41,043 bases of DNA from Methylococcales bacterium (GCA_026399075.1 JAPLRR010000045.1:1-41043); one strand, 5' to 3'. Counted from the first letter of the stretch, positions 1 to 7,929 are shown. Notes: generated from the sequence alone by a model not told the origin. Program-made: numbers and translations.

Positions 1-12
1 TTGCGGCTTTGC

Positions 13-142
13 TTAACCATCAACTGCTCCCTGTCAAACCTGGCCGACCGGAGGCGTGGCCTAGCTTACCGGGAATCAATCAGGCGGCTTGGGTTACTGC
101 GGTTGGGTGCGCGGAGTGAAAAAACCTACACGTGTAAGAGGG
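13..142. repeat. 130-base repeat, inverted copy of the window's right end
   Basis: Bases 13-142 are the exact reverse complement of 40914-41043, 130 of 130 by eye. Bases 1-12 continue outward beyond the part shared with the other end. The inner edge contains an ACACGTGT palindrome at about 128-135. No transposase or reverse-transcriptase motif fits inside the window. I infer one end of a dispersed multicopy element, at which an assembly contig broke; the element type is not identified. Confidence 0.85.
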
Positions 143-310
143 GATTGGGGGGGGCAAAAGCGCAAATATTGACTGTTTGCAGTAAGTAGTAGTCCAAAAA
201 TATTTTAACAAATGGGGTGCGGCATTAGCCACGATTGTCGCTGCTAAAATCCCCCCACAAATCGCTAGGGTGTTAAGCAACTTTTGGACTCCTATTTAGT
301 TGAAAATAGG
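143..310. other. Intergenic spacer with an imperfect inverted repeat
   Basis: No gene is recognisable between the end repeat and the porin terminator. A G-rich tract lies at 141-155. An inverted repeat has perfect 9-base arms (AGTCCAAAA, 191-199, and its complement at 282-290) that extend imperfectly inward. It resembles the remains of a miniature element. Short open frames here run into the end repeat and look non-coding. Confidence 0.4.
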
Positions 311-341
311 CCATAAAGCCCTGCTGTTTGGGGCTTTATGG
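311..341 (-). terminator. Terminator hairpin after the porin gene
   Basis: A perfect 11-bp stem (311-321 with 331-341, arm CCATAAAGCCC) and a 9-base loop lie 12 bases beyond the porin stop codon. On the minus strand it is followed by CTATTTT. It probably ends the nitrate transport operon. The U-tract is short, so termination may be partial. Confidence 0.7.
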
Positions 342-353
342 CGAGCGGGATCT

Positions 354-1646
354 TTAGAAATTAATGTTACCCTGCACCCAGATTTTTTGGGTGTCGGTAT
401 TAAATTTATCGGCATCGTAATATGCGTATTTTGCCAACACGGAATAATGTTTGCCGAATTTCATCAGCGCCATAAAATCCCATTCCTTACCATAATGGAT
501 TTGTCCGGTATCGTCTGAAAAGTCATGGTAAACCCCCGTTAAGATAAGGTTGCCACGGTCAAGGCTGGACACCACCGTGCCGAATACGTCCCGGACACCA
601 TTGTCAGGTGTGGTCAAAAATAAGTCAGCCCAGCCTTGGAAAGCGTGGTTTGTGCCTAGTGGTGTATCAAAATGCTTGTTTTTCCCCGAACCGTCCAGTT
701 GTTCCATTGCCCCTTGGAAAGTAAAGTTATACGCCGTAAAACCACCCATGACATTGATGCGGTCAGCGCTGTAATTGGTTGGGCCATGCCCGTAGTTCGC
801 CTGATACGCCCATTCAGCGGTATAGACCAATCCATAATTGTCGCTTAGTTTGAGGGTGTCGCCTGGTTTTAGGTAGTTGCTGAACCGTAGGCCATAGGTT
901 TGGTTTGATTTTTCATAATTTTCTTTTTCGGTGTAATTCAGCCAATAGCCATAGCCGATGACATTGCCGTAATCACCCGCCTTATAACTGATGTTTAATA
1001 TCGGTGCGGCAATGTGTTCATTCGTGGCCGTAAAGGTCTGCACATTGCCGATATAGCCGGCATTGATGGTTAAGCCAAACAATTGTTGGTTGTTGTGGGT
1101 GACCAAGACGGAATCATAGGTTTGTTCCATTTGCCGCCAACCCACGTTGCCTATATAGCGGTCGTCATCAAATTTGATCCGTTGCCGTCCGCCTTTAATA
1201 ATGGTGTCAGGGATGCCGGCAAAACTGAGCCACAGTTGGTTGAGTTCACTTTTTTGTGGGTCTGCCACTATTGAGTAACCCGTGTTATTGTTGCGCGTAC
1301 TGTTATAGTCTTCCTGCATGGCAAGATTGCCCTCGTATTCCGCATAACCTTGCACGCCAAACAAAGTTGGCGACAGTAAGCCAAGGCGCAGACGGGCAGT
1401 ATTGGCATTGGCGGTGTCCGGCTGCTTTGCGCTAGGCAGGGGTGCGCCTGTTGGCCCCACGGCGTTATCTTGGTTGACATTTTCATAGCGGTAATTCAAG
1501 TCAAACTTAATGGCCCCATTTTTACCGTAATGATAAAAGTTAAGCGCATCTTCAACTTGCTGGGTCACGCCCGCGTGGGCCGATAGGCTGGCGACCGACA
1601 ATGACAGCAGTGCGGCAGAAAATGGGATGATTTTTTGCTGTGGCAT
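354..1646 (-). CDS. Outer-membrane porin, alginate-export (AlgE-like) family, of the nitrate uptake operon
   Basis: 430 residues. An N-terminal signal peptide (about 1-25, ending SLSAHA) is followed by a sequence of alternating polar and aromatic strands, many Tyr/Trp/Gly residues and a C-terminal VQGNINF ending in Phe, all typical of an outer-membrane beta-barrel. By feel it belongs with alginate-export-like porins. As last gene of the nitrate ABC operon, 58 bases after the ATPase stop, it probably lets nitrate or nitrite cross the outer membrane; that substrate is inferred from position only. The start at 1646 was chosen because CCGGAGG lies six bases upstream and the signal peptide begins there; an upstream in-frame start at 1703 has neither. 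A terminator hairpin follows. Confidence 0.8.
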   Translation of the reverse strand: MPQQKIIPFSAALLSLSVASLSAHAGVTQQVEDALNFYHYGKNGAIKFDLNYRYENVNQDNAVGPTGAPLPSAKQPDTANANTARLRLGLLSPTLFGVQGYAEYEGNLAMQEDYNSTRNNNTGYSIVADPQKSELNQLWLSFAGIPDTIIKGGRQRIKFDDDRYIGNVGWRQMEQTYDSVLVTHNNQQLFGLTINAGYIGNVQTFTATNEHIAAPILNISYKAGDYGNVIGYGYWLNYTEKENYEKSNQTYGLRFSNYLKPGDTLKLSDNYGLVYTAEWAYQANYGHGPTNYSADRINVMGGFTAYNFTFQGAMEQLDGSGKNKHFDTPLGTNHAFQGWADLFLTTPDNGVRDVFGTVVSSLDRGNLILTGVYHDFSDDTGQIHYGKEWDFMALMKFGKHYSVLAKYAYYDADKFNTDTQKIWVQGNINF

Positions 1647-1704
1647 AAAGCCTCCGGGGTAGTTAAAAGAACAAATGGGTGTATGCGCTGTGCGCCCTGC
1701 CAAA

Positions 1705-3441
1705 CTAATGCGTGTGATCGCACTCGGACAGAAATGTCAGTAAACTTTCCCGATATTTATAATAATCAGGGTGTGCCAATAAGGCTTTGCGGGTGCGTGG
1801 CCTAGGCAGGTCGATAGTCTCAATTTTGCCAATTTTGGCATGGGGGCCGTTGGTCATCATCACCACCCGGTCGGCCAATAAAATGGCTTCATCGACATCA
1901 TGGGTGACCACGATGGCGGTTACGTGGGTGCGCTCCCACACTTCCATCAAGACTTCCTGTAGCTCCCAGCGGGTCAAGGAATCCAACATGCCGAAAGGCT
2001 CATCCAACAGCAGCAGTTTGGGCGACAAGGCAAAAGCACGGGCAATGCCGACCCGTTGGCGCATACCATTGGATAGGGCGCCGGCTTTTTTGTGCAGGGA
2101 GTCGGCCAAGCCAACCCGGGTCAAATAGTATTCAACGATATCGTTGCGTTCTGCACGGCTGGCATGGGGATAGACCTTGTCAACACCCAGGGTGACGTTT
2201 TCAAAAGCTGTCAACCAAGGGAACAGGCTGGGTGCTTGGAAAACCACGCCCCGGTCGGGGCCGGCACCGTCAATTTCCCGGTTATCGAGGACAATGCCGC
2301 CTTCTGAGATGCTGGTTAGTCCGGCGGTCATTGATAACACCGTGGATTTACCACAGCCGGAATGGCCTATTATCGAGATAAACTCGCCCTTTTTTACTTT
2401 CAGGTCAAAACCGTCCACAACCTTCACCGTGCTGTTGCCATCAGGTGTCGGGTACACTTTGGACAGCTGGGAAAATTCCAGGTAGCGCGGCCGCCCCACA
2501 TCCTCTTGGCTAGGCTTTAGGGCGGAACTGTCCAGCTTCCAGTCGTTGCTGGTGTTGGGTCTGACAGCGGGCAAAACGATTTTGTCGGGGCTGGCCTGCT
2601 GGTTTTTTTCCATGCCGATGGCCATCAAATATTGGGTGATTTCGGCACGCAGTTTTTTGAAGGTTTCGTTATGGTTTAAGGCCGTCCTGTCGCGCGGGCG
2701 TTCAAGGTTGATCGGGAAGTCAGGGCCGAAGGTGGCATCAGGGCCGGGATTTAAAGGGATGACCCGGTCGGCCATGTAAATGGCTTCATCAACGTCATTG
2801 GTGATGAGGATGACAGTTTTCTTTTCTTGTGCCCAAATCTGTAAAATTTCATCTTGCAAATTGCCACGCGTCAGCGCGTCCAGCGCACTCAGGGGTTCAT
2901 CCAATAATAATATGTCGGGGTTGGCGGCAAGCGCCCTGGCAACATTAACCCGTTGGCGCATCCCACCGGATAATTCAGCCGGTTTTTTGTCCATTGCCGC
3001 ACCTAAGTTGACCATGCGCACATATTTTTCGGTATGGGCTTTGCGTTGCGCAGCAGTCCAGCCTTTAAATAGCTCATCCACCGCTAAGGCCACGTTTTCA
3101 TAAACCGTAAGCCATGGCATCAGCGAATAGTTTTGGAAGACCACGCCACGGTCGGGGCCGGGTGCGGTAATCGGATGGCCTTGTTTCAGCACGTCGCCAC
3201 TGTCAACCTGTAACAAGCCGGCAATAGCGGAAATCAAGGTGGTTTTGCCGCTGCCTGAAAACCCGACGATGGCGATAAATTCGCCTTCCTTGACCGTTAA
3301 GTTGATATTTTTTAGGATGCCTGTTGTGCCATAGCTTTTGCAGACATTCCTTAATTCCACTATCGGCTGGCAAGGGTCATTGGAAGGTGACGCTTTTGGG
3401 GTGGGGTTTACGGCAACAACTTTTAGTTTTACGGCTGACAT
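1705..3441 (-). CDS. nrtD: Nitrate ABC transporter ATPase, two fused ATP-binding domains (NrtC-NrtD type)
   Basis: 578 residues with two complete ABC domains. Domain 1 has Walker A GFSGSGKTT (60-68), signature LSGGM (157-161) and Walker B ILLLDEP (177-183). Domain 2 has Walker A GHSGCGKST (359-367), signature LSNGM (456-460) and Walker B LLLLDEP (476-482). A linker of about 60 residues joins them. It energises nitrate import at the inner membrane with the NrtB-type permease. Domain 1 has Asn215 where the H-loop His is expected (TNDVDEA against THDVDEA in domain 2), so one composite ATP site looks degenerate. The start has AGGAGA upstream and lies 14 bases after nrtB. Cyanate or taurine transport is the family alternative; the nitrate-type binding protein upstream argues for nitrate. 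The symbol is by analogy. Confidence 0.88.
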   Translation of the reverse strand: MSAVKLKVVAVNPTPKASPSNDPCQPIVELRNVCKSYGTTGILKNINLTVKEGEFIAIVGFSGSGKTTLISAIAGLLQVDSGDVLKQGHPITAPGPDRGVVFQNYSLMPWLTVYENVALAVDELFKGWTAAQRKAHTEKYVRMVNLGAAMDKKPAELSGGMRQRVNVARALAANPDILLLDEPLSALDALTRGNLQDEILQIWAQEKKTVILITNDVDEAIYMADRVIPLNPGPDATFGPDFPINLERPRDRTALNHNETFKKLRAEITQYLMAIGMEKNQQASPDKIVLPAVRPNTSNDWKLDSSALKPSQEDVGRPRYLEFSQLSKVYPTPDGNSTVKVVDGFDLKVKKGEFISIIGHSGCGKSTVLSMTAGLTSISEGGIVLDNREIDGAGPDRGVVFQAPSLFPWLTAFENVTLGVDKVYPHASRAERNDIVEYYLTRVGLADSLHKKAGALSNGMRQRVGIARAFALSPKLLLLDEPFGMLDSLTRWELQEVLMEVWERTHVTAIVVTHDVDEAILLADRVVMMTNGPHAKIGKIETIDLPRPRTRKALLAHPDYYKYRESLLTFLSECDHTH

Positions 3442-3455
3442 AACAGTCTCCTGAT

Positions 3456-4472
3456 TTAGAGGTCTCTACCAAAAGAGAATATTTTTTGGAATGACTGCAT
3501 GATCCTGTCCAAGACAAAACCAATGATGCCGATGGTAAACACTGCCACCATAATCCGGCCCAGCGAGTTGGAGCTGCCGTTTTGAAACTCGTCCCAGACA
3601 AATTTTCCTAAGCCCGGGTTTTGTGCCAGCATTTCCGCCGCAATTAACACCATCCAGCCCACCCCTAAAGACAACCTCATGCCTGTAAAAATAAACGGCA
3701 AAGCAGACGGTAAAATGATTTTTTTGATCTGGGTAAACCAGTTAAGGCGCAGGACTTTGCCGACGTTCACCAAGTCTTTGTCTATCGAGGAGACACCGAC
3801 AGCCGTGTTGATTAACGTCGGCCACAAAGAACACAAGGTCACGGTAATGGCCGAGGTCAGAAACGACTTTTCAAACCAAGAATCATCCGTAGTGACATAA
3901 ACCGCACTGACCACTAGCGTGACGATAGGCAGCCACGCCAAAGGCGACACCGGTTTAAAGATTTGGATCAGCGGGTTGATAGCGGTGTTGACCACCGGGC
4001 TCATCCCGCACAGCAAACCCAAGGGGACGGCAATCAGTGTGGCGATGACAAAACCGGCAAACACTGTGTACAGGCTGGTGAAAATTTTGTCCAGATAAGT
4101 TGCCTGGCCGTTATAGGGGCGTGTTTTAATTTCAGCCGCTGGATTTTCCGCCAGCGTTTGCTGCTTGCGTTCTTGTTGGCGTTGATAATAATTGGCTTCT
4201 TTTTCCCTTTCTGCAAAGTGTTCAGCCAACAATCCGCCTGCCTCCTGCCAAACGGCAACTGGGCCAGGGATGGCACCTAGGCTGGTGTTGACTTTGGAGG
4301 CGGAAAAGCTCCATACGCCCAGAAATAAGGTGAAGGCGATAATCGGTACGCCCATCATTAAAAACAGTTGGCGGGCTTGTTGTGCTGGATTTTCGCCCGC
4401 CGCTAATTTTACCAAGGGCACAAACCAGGTTAAGCCAGTGATATTGAAAAATTTGATCAGTTGCTTGCTCAT
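3456..4472 (-). CDS. nrtB: Nitrate ABC transporter permease
   Basis: 338 residues. A cytoplasmic N-terminus leads into a transmembrane segment (about 50-72), a long periplasmic or linker stretch rich in Gln/Glu/Arg, then a five- to six-helix BPD_transp_1 domain. The coupling-helix region around GKVLRLNWFTQIKKIILP is the EAA-type motif that contacts the ATPase. It forms the inner-membrane channel of the importer. The ATG at 4472 is preferred because CTGAGGC lies just upstream; a TTG 30 bases further out has no ribosome site. It sits between the binding-protein gene (105-base gap holding a hairpin) and the fused ATPase gene. Confidence 0.9.
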   Translation of the reverse strand: MSKQLIKFFNITGLTWFVPLVKLAAGENPAQQARQLFLMMGVPIIAFTLFLGVWSFSASKVNTSLGAIPGPVAVWQEAGGLLAEHFAEREKEANYYQRQQERKQQTLAENPAAEIKTRPYNGQATYLDKIFTSLYTVFAGFVIATLIAVPLGLLCGMSPVVNTAINPLIQIFKPVSPLAWLPIVTLVVSAVYVTTDDSWFEKSFLTSAITVTLCSLWPTLINTAVGVSSIDKDLVNVGKVLRLNWFTQIKKIILPSALPFIFTGMRLSLGVGWMVLIAAEMLAQNPGLGKFVWDEFQNGSSNSLGRIMVAVFTIGIIGFVLDRIMQSFQKIFSFGRDL

Positions 4473-4524
4473 TTTGGGCCTCAGCTTTGCGTTTACAATC
4501 AATTACTACTTGGGTTGTGTATGC

Positions 4525-4570
4525 CGCCGCACTGCGGTAGGCGCAACAGCCTCCTTTTTGCAGTGCGGCG
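4525..4570 (-). other. Stem-loop between nrtA and nrtB
   Basis: A perfect 11-bp GC-rich stem (4525-4535 with 4560-4570, arm CGCCGCACTGC) and a 24-base loop fill the gap after the nrtA stop codon. There is no U-tract on the minus strand. In binding-protein transporters such hairpins often protect the 3' end of the binding-protein message and lower downstream expression; that role is inferred here. Confidence 0.6.
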
Positions 4571-4577
4571 CGGTCCG

Positions 4578-5975
4578 TTAATTTACAACTTTGCCGCCCA
4601 CTACTTTTTGCTTGCCTTTCAGGCCAATGGCAAACTTATCCAGATAGGCGTTCGGTTTGGTTGCATCAAAGACAATGCCGTCAATATAGTCGCCACTAGG
4701 TGCCTTAATGCCGCTTTCGCTGTCAGCCGGAAAATCGCTGGCCTTAGCTTTGCCTTCGGCAATTAATGCTTTGGCCGCCGCCATGAAAACATCCGGGCGG
4801 TAAACTTTCTTTGCGGTCTCCAAATACCATGCGTCAGGTTTTTGTTCGTTGATTTGCCCCCAGCGGCGCATTTGGGTCAAACTCCATACCGCATCGCTGT
4901 AGTAAGGATAAGAACCGTTATAGCGGGAAAACACGTTGAAATCAGGCAAATTACGTTTATCACCTTTTTCGTATTCAAAAGTGCCGTTCATGCTGTTGGC
5001 GATAACGTCATAGTCCGCGCCGACGTATTGTTTTTGCGACAGCATTTCTACACCTTCATTGCGGTTCTTGTTGTTTTCGGCATCTAGCCACAGCGACGCA
5101 CGAATCAAGGCCTTAATGATGGCTTTGTGGGTGTTGGGGTTTTTGTCCGCAAATTCTTTGGTCACACCAAAGATTTTTTCAGGGCTGTTTTTCATCAGCT
5201 CATAATCGCTGATGACAGGGACACCGATACCTTTGAACACGGCTTGTTGGTTCCAGGGTTCACCAACGCAATATCCCACTATCGTGCCGGAATCCATGGT
5301 GGCCGGCATTTGTGGCGGAGGGGTCACTGACAGCATGGCCTCGGCATCAATCTGACCGGACGTGTCTTCAGGCGGCGCATAATAGCCCGGCTTGATGCCG
5401 CCCGCTGCCAGCCAGTAACGCAGTTTCATATTGTGGGTGCCCACTGGGAAGGTCATGGCCATATTGAAGGGCTTGCCAGCACTTTTGTATTTTTCCAGCA
5501 CGGGTTTTAAGGCATCGGCTTTTATGGGGTGTACGGGTTTTCCGTCTTTCATGGGGATTTGGGGTTTCATTTGTGCCCAGACATCATTGGACACGGTGAT
5601 CGCGTCGCCATTTAGCGTCATTGTGAAGGCGCTGACCAGGTCGGCTTTGGTGCCATAACCGATGGCTGTCCCAAACGGTAAGGTTGCCAGCATGTGCGCA
5701 CCGTCCAGTTCACCATTGATCACGCGATCCAGCAGCACCTTCCAGTTGGCTTGGGCTTCCAGTTGTACAGAAAGCCCTTCCTCTTCAAAATAGCCCTTTT
5801 CATAAGCCACCGCTAAAGGCGCCATGTCTGTCAGCTTGATAAAGCCTAATTTCAGGCTGTCTTTTTCTAGCTTTTCAATAGCCCCTACATTTGCTGAAAA
5901 GCTTAATGTAATGGCGGCAGCTACAGCGAACACGGTAAGCCCTTTTTTAATTGTCGGTTGATTGGTGTTGTTCAT
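4578..5975 (-). CDS. nrtA: Nitrate-binding periplasmic protein of the ABC transporter
   Basis: 465 residues, about the usual NrtA/NasF length. Residues 1-32 form a signal peptide (TIKKGLTVFAVAAAITLSFS). The mature protein starts with LKLGFIKLTDMAPLAVAYEK and has the NrtA/SsuA-like pattern of a close-up GYFEEEGL segment, the NGELDGAHML segment and a VGYCVGEPWN segment. It captures nitrate in the periplasm for NrtB and the fused ATPase. It is first in its operon and is preceded by a 345-base leader with sigma-54 promoter, ANTAR-type hairpins and terminator. NasS, the related sensor, is normally shorter and lacks a signal peptide, so this is judged the transporter component. Confidence 0.92.
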   Translation of the reverse strand: MNNTNQPTIKKGLTVFAVAAAITLSFSANVGAIEKLEKDSLKLGFIKLTDMAPLAVAYEKGYFEEEGLSVQLEAQANWKVLLDRVINGELDGAHMLATLPFGTAIGYGTKADLVSAFTMTLNGDAITVSNDVWAQMKPQIPMKDGKPVHPIKADALKPVLEKYKSAGKPFNMAMTFPVGTHNMKLRYWLAAGGIKPGYYAPPEDTSGQIDAEAMLSVTPPPQMPATMDSGTIVGYCVGEPWNQQAVFKGIGVPVISDYELMKNSPEKIFGVTKEFADKNPNTHKAIIKALIRASLWLDAENNKNRNEGVEMLSQKQYVGADYDVIANSMNGTFEYEKGDKRNLPDFNVFSRYNGSYPYYSDAVWSLTQMRRWGQINEQKPDAWYLETAKKVYRPDVFMAAAKALIAEGKAKASDFPADSESGIKAPSGDYIDGIVFDATKPNAYLDKFAIGLKGKQKVVGGKVVN

Positions 5976-6009
5976 GGTTGATTAGTCCCATTCTTAAGGT
6001 TATTAAGGC

Positions 6010-6069
6010 AAAAAAAAAGCGTCTCAAAACTGAAGGCCATTAAAGTCCCCCAATTTATTCGACGCCTTT
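6010..6069 (-). terminator. Leader terminator before nrtA (target of antitermination)
   Basis: On the minus strand a GGCGTC arm (6061-6066, extendable by AAA) pairs with GACGC (6019-6023), followed by nine consecutive U residues (6010-6018). The loop is long (about 37 bases). It lies in the leader before the nrtA start, just after hairpin P2, which is where an ANTAR-controlled terminator is expected. Confidence 0.75.
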
Positions 6070-6076
6070 GTCAGAT

Positions 6077-6118
6077 GCTCACCATTGAGCTCGTTTGTTT
6101 AACCCCAACATTGGAGTT
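6077..6118 (-). promoter_or_regulatory. ANTAR-type two-hairpin antiterminator element in the nitrate operon leader
   Basis: Two consecutive stem-loops with six-base loops are visible in the RNA-sense (minus) strand. P1 (6101-6118) has stem AACTCC/GGGGTT and loop AATGTT. P2 (6077-6090) has stem GCTC/GAGC and loop AATGGT. Both loops have A at position 1 and G at position 4, the hallmark of RNA elements bound by ANTAR proteins such as NasR and NasT. A 10-base linker separates them and a U-tract terminator follows within seven bases of P2. The gene at 7264-7833 encodes an ANTAR protein, so its likely target is this leader. Confidence 0.85.
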
Positions 6119-6130
6119 TCTATAATAACT

Positions 6131-6150
6131 AAAGCACGGGCTGTGCCAAA
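6131..6150 (-). promoter_or_regulatory. Sigma-54 promoter of the nitrate transport operon
   Basis: The minus strand reads TTGGCACAGCCCGTGCTTT, with GG and GC separated by exactly 10 bases, a near-perfect -24/-12 element. The predicted transcript starts near 6122, a few bases before hairpin P1, so the antiterminator lies at the very start of the message. Confidence 0.88.
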
Positions 6151-6255
6151 TATAGTGATTGGCCGTATTATTTTTCAGAGACCATTAAAGTCGGCTTGTT
6201 GGGGGCTTGTGTAATGTAGCCTACCCCTTTCATGAATTAGCGTTGCCTAATATCA

Positions 6256-6302
6256 CGCTCCAGGAATGTGCAAAACTACGTGTTTTGCACCAAATGCGCA
6301 CT
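6256..6302 (-). promoter_or_regulatory. NtrC-like enhancer sites and a 23-base palindrome upstream of the nrtA promoter
   Basis: A 17-base site at 6256-6272 (minus strand TGCACATTCCTGGAGCG) fits TGCACC-N5-GGTGCA at 9 of 12 positions. A second TGCACC half-site starts at 6286. A perfect palindrome with 9-base arms (GTGCAAAAC, 6268-6290) lies across both. The sites are about 110-150 bases upstream of the -24/-12 element, a normal distance for an activator of sigma-54 polymerase. NtrC as the binder is inferred. Confidence 0.55.
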
Positions 6303-6320
6303 GTTAGTCGGGGGAATGGC

Positions 6321-7241
6321 TTAAAACAAAAAGCTGACAATGGCTTTTAAGCGCCCTTGCGCTATGACGGGGATGGCCAGCATACTGCTGAGGCTATCCA
6401 ATTCAGGCTTATAATCAAGCCCATGATTGCCAGAAATAACCGGCATTCCGGTCAACCAAACGCGGCCTAGCGCCCCTACGCCTTTGTTGATGGTGATGGT
6501 TTCAAACATCTTGGCCAATTCATTGCTGTTCTTGCTGTAACCTTGTTGGCAAACCAGTTGTTTGCCTTGTCGGTCAGGTATCCATATCTGGATGCGTTTG
6601 GCGATGGGCGTGGCTTTGGCCGAAAGGAAAGTCATGATATACGATTGTCCGGGATGGTCTGAAACCGGTATCCCAATCCCCATACTGATGCCCGCTTGCC
6701 GGGCATCGGCGGCCCTAATGAAGGTATCCGCTTGGCTGATGTCATCAATCAGCACCGGCATCCCCGAGGCCAATGCCAGCCCGGATAGGCCTTGGCCTTC
6801 CGGTACATTGATTTGCCTGGAAATGGCCTCAAAGTGTTGCAGGGTGCCGTAATAACCGTCCATGACTTTAAGGCTGTTTTGTTCCGGGTTGTTGCGCCAC
6901 ACTTCAATGGCCCCGGCATGGTCTTTGTCATCGCCACATAAAAAAACTACTACGGCCATTAAAAAATCACCGGAAAAAACCGGGATGGCAATGCCGCAAG
7001 TCAAGCCTGCCGATTTGGCCGCCGCCGTGCGTTTAAAATAGGAATGTTCAAATTTTGCCAGCACTATGGGGTGGCCTGCTGCCCAAGCCTTGCCTGGTAA
7101 GCCTTCATTGTAAGCGAATTGTTGTTGTTCGCTGGCCGCCTTAAAGTCGGTAAGGTCGCCATAGAGCCCAGAACCAAATTCCAAGGCGGTGCGTTCTTTG
7201 TCCGGTATCCATATTTCGGTGACTTTGATAAACGTTTTCAT
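6321..7241 (-). CDS. Tandem GAF-domain protein, putative sensor partner of the NasT-like regulator
   Basis: 306 residues that appear to consist of three consecutive GAF-like modules (about 5-100, 105-210, 213-306) and nothing else. Each repeats the same landmarks: an I-x-W strand at the beginning (EIWIPD, IEVW, IQIWIPD), an EG-x-G-x-x-G turn with a following W or A and G-x-P(I/V), and an alanine-rich helix or a GI-x-IPV strand. No kinase, cyclase or DNA-binding domain is present. The gene lies 22 bases after the ANTAR regulator gene and upstream of the nitrate operon, so it probably senses a nitrogen signal and controls the ANTAR protein. The ATG at 7241 is chosen because an upstream start at 7310 would overlap the preceding gene by 47 bases. 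Ligand and partner are inferred. Confidence 0.75.
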   Translation of the reverse strand: MKTFIKVTEIWIPDKERTALEFGSGLYGDLTDFKAASEQQQFAYNEGLPGKAWAAGHPIVLAKFEHSYFKRTAAAKSAGLTCGIAIPVFSGDFLMAVVVFLCGDDKDHAGAIEVWRNNPEQNSLKVMDGYYGTLQHFEAISRQINVPEGQGLSGLALASGMPVLIDDISQADTFIRAADARQAGISMGIGIPVSDHPGQSYIMTFLSAKATPIAKRIQIWIPDRQGKQLVCQQGYSKNSNELAKMFETITINKGVGALGRVWLTGMPVISGNHGLDYKPELDSLSSMLAIPVIAQGRLKAIVSFLF

Positions 7242-7263
7242 GGCTTCTGCTTGGGTTGAGGTG

Positions 7264-7833
7264 TTATTTAAACAATTCCGACATGGCAATAACATTTTTG
7301 GCCATTTCACCTAAAGTGATATTCCTGTCCATCGCCAATTTTCTTAGGGTATGGTAGGCCTCATCTTCAGTAAAATTTTGGGTTTTCATCAATATGGCTT
7401 TGGCGCGGTCAATTTGTTTCCTGTCTTCGAGTTTTGCGCGGGCTTCTTCCAGGGCATTATTGAGCGTTTGCTGGTGTTTAAAGCGGGCGACAGCGACATT
7501 GATGATGCTGCCAATCCGCAGATGGCCTAGGCTATCGATGATATAGGCGCTGATTTGCGCCTTGATGGCTTGGTTAATGGTGTCACTATTGCCGTCATTG
7601 GCGAACATTACCACCGGCATTGCTGCCTGTTGGTTAAGCGTTTGTAGATCCGCCAATAATTTGGGGGGTGGGGTGTCCAGATTAAAAATGACAATATCGG
7701 GGGCAACCTCTTTGATAACCGCCAAGATATTCGGTTGGGAAAGTATTTTCAGGCACTTGAAGCCTTGCCCTTTAAGGCTGTTTTCCAGCAAGGTATTATC
7801 ACGGTCGCTTTCAATCAATAATACATTCAGCAT
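7264..7833 (-). CDS. nasT: ANTAR-domain antitermination regulator, NasT-like
   Basis: 189 residues. Residues 1-120 form a receiver-like domain with acidic residues Glu8 and Asp10, but the position where the phosphoacceptor is expected reads IFNLD, with Asn51 and Asp53. A helical linker follows, then a C-terminal ANTAR domain (about 133-183) with the typical segments DRAKAILM and EDEAYHTLRKLAMD. ANTAR proteins bind paired hexaloop hairpins in RNA and prevent terminator formation; such a pair precedes nrtA 1.1 kb away. Classical NasT is held by the nitrate-binding NasS, but no NasS gene is seen here; the adjacent gene encodes a GAF protein instead. The start codon has no clear ribosome site. 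Confidence 0.88.
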   Translation of the reverse strand: MLNVLLIESDRDNTLLENSLKGQGFKCLKILSQPNILAVIKEVAPDIVIFNLDTPPPKLLADLQTLNQQAAMPVVMFANDGNSDTINQAIKAQISAYIIDSLGHLRIGSIINVAVARFKHQQTLNNALEEARAKLEDRKQIDRAKAILMKTQNFTEDEAYHTLRKLAMDRNITLGEMAKNVIAMSELFK

Positions 7834-7884
7834 AGTTATGATAAGGCATTAGTGGCGGCAAGGGTGGCAGTGGGGTATTGGGGG

Positions 7885-7900
7885 CGTTGGTGCACCAACG
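7885..7900. promoter_or_regulatory. Palindrome 1 in the nasT leader
   Basis: CGTTGGTGCACCAACG is a perfect 16-base palindrome 52 bases upstream of the nasT start. The same core recurs at 7981-7998, with centres 97 bases apart. It could be a DNA operator, or in RNA a six-bp hairpin with UGCA loop that can also pair with the second copy. It does not have the spaced half-sites of NtrC. Confidence 0.7.
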
Positions 7901-7929
7901 GTGGAGCATTTGGGTTTACAAAAAAGTTC

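Noticed and set aside
80..280. Minus-strand frame of 66 codons at the left end
   Set aside because: It covers part of the end repeat and an inverted-repeat spacer; composition and repeats suggest no protein.
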